Positions 25,624 through 37,600 of a DNA stretch of 64,000 bases are shown here, piece after piece. How positions within the stretch are numbered: the stretch's first letter is position 1; the number at the start of each line of letters is the position of its first letter. The notes beneath the pieces are model-generated. The model had not been told where the DNA came from, did not search any database, and saw only the letters and a program-made list of their open reading frames with translations. Both the position numbers and the translations under genes were made by a program. Source of the stretch: Sitta carolinensis (lineage: Eukaryota > Chordata > Aves > Passeriformes > Sittidae); the NCBI GenBank assembly GCA_032173965.1, contig CM063283.1:19758501-19822500 (forward strand). The letters are read 5' to 3'.

Positions 25624-28600
25624 GTGAGCGGGGAGCGGCGCCGCCTGTAGCGGCGGCAGGGGCCGGGCTCGCCGCGCAGGGAGCCGGGCCGGGGGTCCCG
25701 CCGCCGGCCGGGCCGCCCGGAGCAGCGTGGGGATGCCCGGGCTGCGATCTGCGGAGGGCAGGGCCCGACAGGCCGCTGGCCCGGTCCGGAAAGCGGCTGC
25801 CAGGGTGACGGTCCCGACCGAGGGGCAGGCGTGTGATGGGACGGAGCTCGGGTGACATCCTGGTCGTGCTCTGCGTGACACGCCCGGCAGGTCGCAGAAT
25901 CACAGACGGGGCAGGTCGGAAGGGCCCACTGAGGGTCATCTGGTCTAACCTCCGGGCTCGACAGGGTCATCCCAGAGCACATGGCACAGAATTGTGTCCG
26001 GACGGTCTCCAATATCTCCAGTGAGGGAGACTCCACACTCCCTCTGAGCGACCTGTTCCAATGCTCAGTCACTGCACAGTGAAGAAGTTTTTACTCATGT
26101 TCAGGTGGAGCTTCTGTACATCACTTTCTGCCCGCTGCCTCTTGTCCCATTGCTTGACACCACGGAGCAGAGCCCAGATCCATCCTCCTGACACATTTCC
26201 TCCAGGTGCTGATAGATATCGATGAAGTCCCCTTTCAGCCATCTCTTCTCAAGGCTGACCAGGCCATTCTCCTTTAGGTTTTGCTTCTGTGAGAGATGCT
26301 CCAGTCCCTTAAATCACATTTGTCACTCTTGGCTGGACATGCTCCCGGAGCTGCATATCTCTCTGTGGTCAGCCTGTGTGACCCACAGAGCTCTTAGCCG
26401 GGCATTCGTGGTTGCGGTTCTGCCCTCGCCGCGAAGGGATCAGAGTAGTTTGTTCCAAGATCAGGCATTGCCAAATGCATCTTCTCATCAGGTGGATGAG
26501 CATGGATCTGTGCTGCTGAGGAGGGAACATACCTCTGCCTTTGAGGTCTAGAATAGCTGTGAGTAAGTTTCTTCCAGGAATAATGTTTTGAAAAGGAAAT
26601 CTGTGATCTGTTGTGTATGAGATGCTGGATACAGCAGAGTGAAAAGAAAGCCCAGCCAAATAGTTTTAAAATGGAATATGTTCCATGAAAATACAGAAGC
26701 CACATAGTTTATGCAGCAGAGACTTTGAAGTGTTGAGTTTAGCTGAGTAGGCATGCTCTCTAAACGTACATTTATCCTGTTGTAAATTACCATTCTGAGA
26801 ACTTTCAGATCAAATGGTCTGTGCATAAACTCAAGGACAACATGTAAGATCAGAGTCCGGATCAGATCCATGGTTCTCTTATCAGATCATGGTTCCATAT
26901 CTGTATTTGAAAACATGTCTCTAAGATATACTTTCTGCACAACTGCAGTCCCAGATGTACCTTGCCAGTCATGCCGTGTTACTGAGGTAAGGTTGTGGTT
27001 GACAAGCACGTTTAAAGTAATGGATTTGACAAACTATTTGCTTTGATAAGGATATCCCATACTGCATTTTCTTCTCCCATTCTTGTGTATCACCCAAAAT
27101 GCTTTGAACTGTCAAACACTTTAAGCTTGCCATCTGAAATGATCAGGAGAGAAAAAGAAAATCACCTCTTGGAGACTGGAACAAGTCAGTTTTAACCTTG
27201 ATGGTTTTAGTGATGAAGATTGACACGCTTGGGCGGGCAGTGGCAGGCACACATGGGAGTGGTGAGGAAGGTGGCAACTTCCCCAGCTAGTGAATCATAG
27301 CTACTGTCAGGCATTCCTGAAAGCACAGTAGACTGTGAAACCTATGCTGGACCTTGAGGCAGTTACTTGAATGCAGTAATTTGTTCCTTCCTGGGCACCA
27401 ATCACTGCTGAACAGGTTGTATACAGAAGACAAATTCAGACTGTTTACTGTGGTAGCTTTGGCTCCTGGCTGCAAGCAGCATCTGGCATATTTATGGGAG
27501 TGTGCTTGCTGTGTGTGAGCTCTGGTTTGCAGTCTGCTTGTGACCTTTGTCTTGCTGCAGTGACTTCCCTGTTAATGCATTCAGTCTGGCTTTCTTGATT
27601 GTGTTTCTGAATTCCAGCAATGTCCAGGGGTTTGTTGTCATTCAGCAGTTGTAGGAAGGAAGCACTTAAAACATTTAAAACACTTATGAGCATTTGATTT
27701 AAAATGTAGTGTGTTGCTCCACAAGTTGAATTACAAGAAGGCTCTGTGCATTTAAGAATAAGCTGAGTGGTATGACCTGATGCAAAGTTTCTTGAAGAGT
27801 GTCATCACTTACACTGTAAAGAAATGAGAGATACTGCTTAGGAAAGCTGCAGAAGTTATCAGATTTGACCGATTACACGAGATAATTGTCTAACTGGTCA
27901 AAATATGGCTGCATCAGGAAAGTAAATGTGGCTGCAAGTTCCCAGAACTGCTTTATCTGTGTGTGGAGAATTATCTTCCTGTTACTCATATCCAAAGCAA
28001 TTATGCAATGTAGATTTCATGTTTCCTCTCATATTTTATTAGTTATGGCTATTAGTGATAAAACCCATGCAGATGTTTCACTTGTAAAACTGCCTGTATT
28101 GTATTAATCTGCCTTTCTAATGCGATAGCGTATTTTTTGAAACTCAGTTGGATTTCACATACAAGTCCGCACATGAATAAGAGCCAGTAATTCATTTCAC
28201 AGTTGAAATACAAGAGGAAAATATTTTGGAAAACACATATACAATAGGTCAATAATGAATCTGCTACAAACATCTGTGTCAACTAACTATTCTTTTACTC
28301 AGAAATGTAACTTGGGACTCATACTATTTTGTGCTTTTCATTAAATCAGCCCCTGTATCCATTCGACGTTCTGGTCACTGTTTCTGAAGACACAAACTTG
28401 ATTTTTTTTTTCTTTGTTCTTTAAAAATATGTAAGGTCCAATATATTTCCTGTTCTTTATTCAGATTTGTTACTATTTTGCATGCAGTTCAAGTTTTTCT
28501 TTTATCTGCTGCACAGGCCTCACATTTTTTTCCCAGGCTGTGTCTGCACCAGAGGATTCTCCTGATATCGATGCACTGGCTAAGTGTGTGATCTGTGACT

Positions 28601-31600
28601 GACATTGTGTTGGCAGAAGCCCTTAGTACAGGTGCTATATTGGGAAAAGCTGAACTACTTTTGAGATTCCTTCTCCTGTAAGCACAGCTCCTTAACAGTA
28701 CAGTAAACTGGTGTTATTGGACCAGTTAAGTGATGGTGATAAAACTGCGTCTGTGGATAGCTCAAAGGTTGCAAAGCCAAATTGCATCTGTTAATGACAG
28801 TTGTCATTGTTTTTTATAATTCAGATGGAATGTGTTTTAGTCACTCAGTAGCAATTGCTTTTTACGTGCTCTCCTGGTTTGTAGGGAGTATTGCCTAACT
28901 AAAACAGAGTGCTTTGCATATATTGCTTTAGTTGGTGCCCAATTGATTTTTTTTTTTTTAGCTTATTCCATGATAAATTCTTAGCAGGTTTTATATCCTC
29001 CTTGTCTTACAGGAGTGTGCACTGGTTAGTCTGTGAGGTAATGTGTTGGTGCTTCAGTATTTTTTTCCCCTGAAGTTGGAATCACTTCCTTTTGCAGCTC
29101 TTTGATAGTCCAAATCTCAGCCCTTAACTCTTCAGCAAGTTCACAGGGTAACCCTGTGTTTGGTGTGAGAGGAGGTCAGCTGGGTGGCCTTGTGTATTGC
29201 AGACAAAGCCAGTGGGGTCCACAGCAATTCCCTGTCTCCACACGCTTTCCTGTGAGCTGGGTACAGTCCTTGAGTGCAGTGGTGGGTGAACGTGACAAAC
29301 TCCTCGGTGCCACATACCAGGATCAGCAGCCAACTAGCGTGACTTCTTTCCAGGATGTCTTTTAGTATCAATTGCTGAATGCTGCCTCTCTCACTGTTGT
29401 GACATTGGATCAGGATATGAACGAATTGAACCCCTCAGTATAGATACGCTCACATTGGTATTTACTCTAAATTGATCTAAGCTAAGTAACTAAAACGTCA
29501 TTTCTACTGTACTGTGCACCTGCTGCTTAATAAATCTTACCGTCAACCTACAGTAAGTCTTCTCTTTCATGCTAGCTGTAGTGGCCAGGTGTAGAAAACT
29601 CCTAAATGTGGGTACAATAGCAGTAAAGCAATTGTTAGACTCTTGGCTTATTCATGGAAGGCGTGGATTGCAAGTTCATTTAACAGGAAGGTGACTGACT
29701 GAGAACATTGTGAATTTGTCTTGTAAACTTTGTTTTATTTTTTCTAAGTGTAAAACATCCTTGCTTGTGATTTGAATTTGCATCTAAAGCTCACGTAAAC
29801 ATACTTTTTTCTCATAGTGGTTTTAATGCTAAAGAGACTTTTAAAACCATCTATATTCAGTTAATGCCTTTGTTTGAAAAAAGACTTGAGATGAACCTCA
29901 GTAACAGAGAAAAAATGTAGTGGAAAGATATGTATTCAGAAAAGAACAGGATTTTTTTTTTCCTGGCACCTCATCTCATTAAGAAGGTTCTCTCACTTGG
30001 AAAGGATGAAAAGAAGGTCTAGACCAAGACTTTGTTTTTTTGCAGGTTGAATTAAGATGGCTGAAATAGTAGTCACCCTCCATGTCATCTGTCAGACAAG
30101 GGCTCATGCAAATCCTTTTCAACCAAAAGAAAACACTGAAACTCTGCTCATGCTTCTGTTGTGAATCACTGTCATCGTTGGCTGGCAGGAAATTTCTTCT
30201 TCTGCTTTGAATAACAGTCTCCCTCAAATATATAAGGTTCTGAACTGCTAGTTTAACAATATTGCCATTGCTGGGAGTTACTAAGCATTATTATTCTTGC
30301 AGCTGGCATTCTGTTGCTGAACATTTTGTGAGGAAAGCGCATCTGCTGAGGTTAAAGTAGAAGTTAAGAAAATTTTGTCAGTGTTGTCTATTCTTTAGTC
30401 ATTAGCAATCTGCTTGTTCAGGTATCTGGATAACTGATACTCAATTTCACAAGTGTCCTTTGGCTGAAGCTGTCTGTTCTGAGACTTGTTAATGAACAGT
30501 AGCTGAAAGCAGTCCTAAGTACTGTTATTTTTTGTGTAGCTGCAAATAACTTCTGAGTTATTTGTTTTGTTGAGCTGTTATGAACTTACATTCATCTTAT
30601 TAAGCCGGTTTGGTTGTTGCACAGATTCTTTGACCAGAAGAAGACAAACTGGAGACTTTTTTCTTGCTCTATATGGACCTTTACCTTGGGGATAAAAAAT
30701 GTCCAGTGTGCTGCATAGGATGGCAGTGGGTCAGGTGAGGAGAAGCAGTGAAATTGGAAAATAATTAGAATTATTACTTTGGCAAGAAAATGGAAAAATA
30801 AGGTTTTTGATTACTTGTGCATGAAGTACATGAAGCTTGTTTGCATAATCAGCTTCTTATATATGCATCTTTTGTATGTGCAGTGTAGCAATTGAGAAGG
30901 AATTTTAAAAAACATACTTAAAAATTTTGTAAGAGTTAAATTTAAGGCTTGACAAACCTTCAAAAACTGACATGTGAAGAATTAATTTTCATGTTCTTAT
31001 TTGTGCTATCACAAAAAGGTATTGCAGAATATAATATGATGTGAGTTCTTTAATATAGTTTTTTTTTAAATAAACAGCTACTAAAAAACCTCCAAACCAG
31101 CAAAAAACCCTACCAAACCAATCAAAAACATAAAACATACATTGGATTTGGTGGTATTTTGGGTGCATACTGAGGGCTAGAGCAGAGTAGTTTGAGTAAA
31201 GGTGCAGAGATAAAACATCTCAGAACAAGCAATCTAGTTTAAGGCAGCATAAACAAGCAAATTTATTTCTTCCTTGCCTTGGGCGCTACTGCTGCCTTTA
31301 TTGCATGAGAGCATGTTGTGCTCTGACTCCTTACCCCCCACATTTCTTGCCTCATGCAGTGGGTGCAGCAGGGGGTAACCAAGGAGTCAGCAAATGTTCC
31401 ATGATTCATTTCTGTGTGATTGGTTGTGTGGTCTGTGATCCTGCAACTGTTACTAAAAGTTTACTCACATAACAGTTACTGATTTTAATAACTTTCTCAA
31501 TCATGTCTGTATTCTGTGAAGTTTTTGATCACTGTCCTGTGCACTTTGTAGGCTTGTCTGCAGGCTTGATGCTTCCCAAAAACCATCGGAGCACCAGTGA

Positions 31601-34600
31601 GGGCCCCAGCCCTACCCGTGTCTTGTTTGCAGTTGCAGTTCCCGCCCCTGACCCAGAGCAGCCATGGCACTGGGTGTTCTCCAGCAGTCCTCATCTGTAG
31701 CGTGTCCTTACTCTGTCTTTACTCAAGAACTTTGGGCAGGGCTCTGAGTGTCTTGGATGGAGCACGGACTGCTCAGCCTGAGACACACGCTGAGATGGGA
31801 GATCCCTGGGATGAAGCCATGGGCAGTGATCATAAAGTAGTAACCTAGCTGCAGTAATCTCTGCAGTCTTAAATAATTTTCACACTGGGAACACGTTTGA
31901 ATGTTACAACATAGCCCATATCATGTGTTTTTCTTTTTCAACCCAAGTCAATAGGAACAGCGCTGAATTTTGTAAGATTATTGCACAAAGGCATTTTCAA
32001 TGTGGTTTGCTCTATAAATGCACAAGGAGAAATTCAAGTTGACTTGCATGCATTTAAATTTGCAGCATATGTATAACCCTTCCCTTTGCTAAAAGAAAAG
32101 CACCGTTATATGTGGTGGTAAATTTAGGACCTACTGGAAATAAATTTAACCTTTTGAGACTTTGATTAAGTTTTAAAGAAACAATTTATCAGATACATGG
32201 TTACTTGTCTCTTAGTAAAAATAGTTGTACTCTAATTTTGGCTCCATAGAGTTACTTACAGTATATGGGGTGAAGTTAACAATCTTTTATCAAATTAAAT
32301 TTGAAGCTTTACAATAGAAAAATCTGAAACCCTTACAGATTGCCTTGTTCTGTGAACAATAAAGATGGTGCAGATTGATCTCCTGTGAGCCCAGTGATTA
32401 ATGACTTGTGAGAGAAGAGCTTTGCTGGCAGTAGGGATATTTAAGAAATTCTCTCCCTTATATGGTTTCCCTTGTAAGTCTCCCATCATGAGAATGCCTC
32501 TAAGATACTTCTGTTCTATTTGGATGCCTACTTTTATGTAGGAACTGAGGCTAGTACCCATTATATGATTCTCTTTTGCCAGGATAGGGATCCAGGCTTT
32601 TAAAGACAGGTTATAGAGCAAGTCCTGGCTTCCCCTCAGGTTTTCAGTTCTAAAGTAAATCACTTAGATGCAAAAAATGATCAGGTTGGAATGAAATGAG
32701 CAGACATTAAGGGGAATGGGCAAATGAAATGCAAAGTTGCTTTCAAACTTGTTACAGCTGTCTGGTTGGTTGCATCTGTTCAGTTTGGCCCTGGCAGTGG
32801 ATAAGTAGGTAGAGGAGGCAGAAGTATGGTCAAAGAGCAGCAGGGACAATTCACAAGAAATCCTTGATGATCTGAAGTGCAAGTGATATGTAGTGAATCC
32901 TGCAGATATTGTTAAAAGCACTCCTGCTCCCAGTCTGTAGCCTTTCCCTCCTCCAAAAGGTTGGTAGAATGGCATGTGTGCTCATACTTCTGTTCCTTTT
33001 CATCTGGCAGAACTGCCCCAACTTGCTTGACTCCATGAAGCAAGGCTGTGGCAGAGGAACAGAAATCCAGAAGATCAATGTTAGAATCTTTCGCAGCTCT
33101 TATTTCTTGAATGTGGCTCACACCTGTTTGATAGAGAGCATTTTGACATCTGACCCCTTACAAACCACAAGATTTGATAACCGATTTGTAAATCCAGAGG
33201 TTTCAGGTAGGTAGCAATGTTAGTTTCTGCAGAAATACAGATCATCAACATGTGGTGCAGAACATGAAGATGCATTTAGCTGGATCTCAGGCCAGTCAGC
33301 AGTTTCCCATCCCCTGCTAAGATGGGGATGGTCCAACACTTGTCACTGCTTTAAGCAGAGTGTGTGAAGCTGTAAAGGAGTCAGCTATAAACTTGATTTG
33401 CCTAGTGCATGCATGGCAAACCAGCTTTATTTTCCTTACAGGTTTTATTTGTCTTGCTCAGTAGGTCTTTCCACAAAGTGTTTTCCATATTTAATTCATA
33501 GTCTGATGAATCACCTCTGATCTTACAGGCTATATGTATGTCACAAGGAAACTCTTTTGTTTGAATTACTTTGAGGGCTTTGTTGTCTTTGCACATTTAG
33601 CCTTTGGAGAAACAACTTAGCTCATTGGTTCTTCTGATCACCAGCCATGTAAAAGATTACAATCTGTTTAGCTTTCCAGGCAGAAATCACTGCATTGTTT
33701 ATTACTATTGTAGTGAATCTTGTGAAAAGATTGTCTCCTATCTGATACACTTGCAAAAGAAAATTCGTTTGTGTTTCCAGGAATTGAAATCAGTGAGTTT
33801 TCAGAAGTCTGGGCTACAGTTTACAACTCAGGTCCAGTTTTGTGTCTTTGAAGATGAGCCCTAAAGTGCATAGCTTGTGTGCTGTGATGTCTTTTTAATT
33901 TGAACTGACTTCTCACTTTCTTTTTCAGAGTCCTCTTGGTAGAGCCCAAGCAGCCAAGAACAAAGGAAACAAATATTTTAAAGCAGGAAAATATGAGCTA
34001 GCTATTCAGTGTTACACTGAAGCTATCAGCTTGTGTCCTCCTGAGAAAAACCTTGATCTTTCTACCTTCTATCAAAACAGAGCTGCTGCCTATGAACAAC
34101 TGGTAAGAAATTAAAAGATGTGTTTATTCAAATAAGTAGCATTATCAATTTTGTCACTTTCATCCACTGAAAGGTCCCAAGTGATAACATCTGCTGCTTT
34201 CACAACAAGATGCTGTTGCAGCTTTTTCAGCTCACCATAGTTTTCTACATATAAATAAAATTATTTTCTGTTAACTACACTCAGTCTATCTTATGAAATT
34301 CTTATGCATCCTATTCTTCCAATACAAAGTTTTAATTTCTTATTCTCTGGAACAATTTTCTTGTATATAAGTTAATTTTACTTCTCTCTACTTGAATGTT
34401 TAGCCGTGAAAGAAAGGTGAAAGACCACGTATTTTGGAAGGATGCTACTTCAAAATATAAACAAAAAAATCATTGAAATCCTAGTAAAGGCCAAGATCTA
34501 AATTTTGCACATGGGGAAGTAACATTTACTCGACAGCTGAGCATACTTGGTGTTATTTTAGAAGTCAGCCAGTGTTGCTTATTATGGTATGATGGATTTG

Positions 34601-37600
34601 CTTGAGGTCGAGTTGGTGAGCTGTATAAAGGAGTAGAAAACTTGGCTTTGTACAGTCTGAAGTGTCAAGTGAGAGACTGTGCTTACATAAATCTGGTGTT
34701 AGATTTAGTTCTTGTGTGAGACAAATTTGTGCCATAATGAATCCCAAATGTGGTTCCTCTATTCCTCTATTAGAAAAGCTTGTTTTGATGTATTTAAATA
34801 ATTTTTTTTTTTATGTTTTAGCATTTTGGTAATCTTGTTTGCTTCCACTATATTTCCATCTTTTTACTTTTAGTTGTTTTACCCCAGTCTGTCAGTCCCA
34901 ATGTTACCTATCTTTGCATCAACTCATTATGTTCTCCCGTGGGATTTGTACAGGTCTGGTGTAATATTTGGTAGGAATTCTGTTTCTGTTGTGTGGCTTT
35001 TCTGGTGCAGGTGGTTCGCAGTGGTGCCCAGGCAGTTTCTCCCTGTGGGGCTTGCCGAGGCAGAGGCAAGCAGGGAGAAGTGGAGCCCGGGAGCTGCAGC
35101 CACCGGGAGCTGGCTGTGGGAAGCCAATACAGGGTGGTGTTGTCTCTCACTGTGTTGTTGTCTCTCAATGTGTTGTTGTCTCTCACTGTGTTGTTCTTCT
35201 GCCCGCAGCAAAAATGGACAGAAGTGGCACAAGATTGTACAAAGGCTGTTGAGCTTAACCCTAAATATGTCAAAGCTCTCTTCAGACGCGCCAAGGCCCA
35301 TGAGAAGCTAGACAATAAGAAGGAATGTTTAGAAGGTGAGTGGCTCATGCTGTGTATACTTAAAAGTGGAATTAGCTCTGCTGCTTTGGAGAGCTTTGGA
35401 GATGGCAGCTTCTGTAAAAGGTTTTGTTTTTACTTCTGTAGCTACAGTAATACAGAATTATGTATTTAAAACCATTCATAGCTTCTGCAAATACATATTC
35501 TTGTCAGAAGAAACCTTTTCACATTTCTCAAGCTCTCATCTGCTCACATCTGAAAAGGCTGCTGAGAAATTGATGTTAGTATAGCAGCTCAAGGTATTCT
35601 TTTTCCAGGAGACTCCTTCACTTTAGAATAGAATTTATCTAACATGATGAGTGGATAACCAGGGCAACAGATGTTCTATTTCCATGAAGTAAAGAGACTT
35701 TCTTCTTCTCTCTTTGTTTGTTTTAGAGAAATTATACTGCTACAGAAATGAGGGTGTTTTTGCAGATAGAGATACATGGTCAGAAATAAAAGTACTGCAG
35801 TAATTTAAATGCATTGGACATGTATTAGAGGGAAAACAGCTTCAGCAGCATTTTTTTCTGGTGCATAGGTTATGAAAACCAAAACAGATTGAATTTTTTT
35901 AAAATATTAATTCTTGGTATTTGAAAGAAATTACTGTGTCAAATCCTTCCAATGCTGTTTGCAAACAGAATACATTCTGAACTGTCAAGAAGATGTCACT
36001 GAGAAGCCACAAAAATTAAGAACTACAGGTCAGATGTGTTGTCTCATGGCACTTTTGAGCTACAGTACACTGCTTGAAATTACCCATATAAATTTCATCA
36101 AGTGAAATCCTTCTGCTGACGTTAGGTAAAAAGACAAATGAAATTTTCAGCTGTGCTCATTTATCAAAGAAGGATGGAAAATAAGGCAGTGCTTTGGCTG
36201 GCAAATCTAACTGTTAAATTAGTTTCATTATGTGTAACGGCTAAGAATTAGGTCTGCCAAATTAGAAGGTAAATTAGATGTGGAAATTTTATCTATCTGT
36301 TTGTCTGCTGGCAGAATGCCTTTATGCCCTTTAAGATCATAGTGTCTAGAAAAGGACAACTTTGTTCATTTAGTGCAGTCCTTTGCAACCACTGTGGTAT
36401 CAGCTGCACTTCCAGAGTGCTGTAATAAAATATAAGCCTTATGTAGCTGCCAGGTGATAAAAGCCCCAAGAAATATCAAGTATCTCTGTGACAGTAGGAC
36501 AGTTATAAATATTAGTGTTAATAGCAGTAATGTTAGCGACAATTATTTTCAGTCTTGATTTCTATTTGATTTTTTGCTTGCAGTTTTTTCAGAACTGAAG
36601 CTTTCTTGCTTTTTTTTTGAACTATGCTGTTTTTCTATAACCCTGCTTTTACCTGCCAACCACATGTGGCCAGTAAAATCCCAGGAAGTAGGGCATGCCC
36701 ATGTAGTGGAGGAAAGCAAAGCCAAATAAACATCAAAACCCTAGCTCCTACCAGTAGAAAACTCCTCCTGTGATCCCTGGCAGTATAATTTGGGAAGATG
36801 TTGCTGCTGCAGCCAAGCCTGGAGTGCCGCAGTCTTTGGGCAGAGTGCGTCTGCTGGGTTTGTATAACACATTCTTTCTGGGGGTACCATATTTTCCCAG
36901 GGACTCTGATGTGCTTCCTGACCATGCCAGAGGTGCAGGGAGTTTCTGTATAAGTGATGGCTTAATAGTCCCTCTAGCAATATAGAGTTAGAGAAATATA
37001 CTGAAATTCCAGGGCAAGACATTTACTTTTCAAGCATTCTCAGACAATATACTGCTTGAATTTCAAGTCCAGGCTTTGTTCTTCTTCACTAATGTTTAAA
37101 TGAAAACAAAACAGGGAAAACTAGAGGAACTGTGTGTGCATTTCACACTGGGAAGCTTCACTTGGACAGCAGTGGGTTAACATTTGCAGAGGTTTCTCTG
37201 TGTGAATGAAAGGCATGTGATAGGGACTGACACTCTAAATAGGCCAGCAAGTTATTTCTCCTTACTCCCTTCCAAAGTCACGGAGGTGAGCAGAGAAATT
37301 TGTGATGGAATTTAGGAAGATTTCTTAAGCTGAAGAGTAAGTGAGATGTGATGGGATTGAACATGAATTTTAGAAGTAGAAAATAAAGACCAGTCCCAGA
37401 AGAGAAGCTATGTTAGCACTCTCAATGCAAACATCATATGAACATAATTACTCTCCTCAAAGTTTCATAATGGTGAAAGCCCCTGATAGAGGTATACATT
37501 TTCACTGTTGATTGTCTAGATCAAAACATGAATGGAAAAATAAACGTAATTTCTTTTCATTCACTGTCATGAAGTCCTTTTTATCCTAGGAAAATCATTT

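Larger units (their letters stand above)
25130..25830. promoter_or_regulatory. TOMM70: CpG island over the TOMM70 start
   Basis: About 700 bp of very GC-rich, CpG-dense sequence covers the TOMM70 ATG and the start of intron 1. It has no obvious TATA box. A GGCGGAAGC block at 25281-25289 resembles an ETS/GABP site, common in promoters of mitochondrial genes; this is inference. Because LNP1 is divergent, the island may serve both genes. Confidence 0.8.

Noticed and set aside
25014..26072. Long minus-strand frames (up to 287 codons) antisense to TOMM70 exon 1
   Set aside because: They arise from GC-rich sequence of the CpG island with few stop codons and from CR1 remnants; Pro/Ala/Arg-rich low complexity and no family match.
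36635..36925. Minus-strand frame in TOMM70 intron 3 with HGHALLPG followed by a Trp and a GT, resembling the TMEM45A/B start (GHALPG)
   Set aside because: Only about six residues match, with an insertion, no Met in place and no following TMEM45 exon nearby. Probably chance; TMEM45A would also be expected beyond LNP1, not here.
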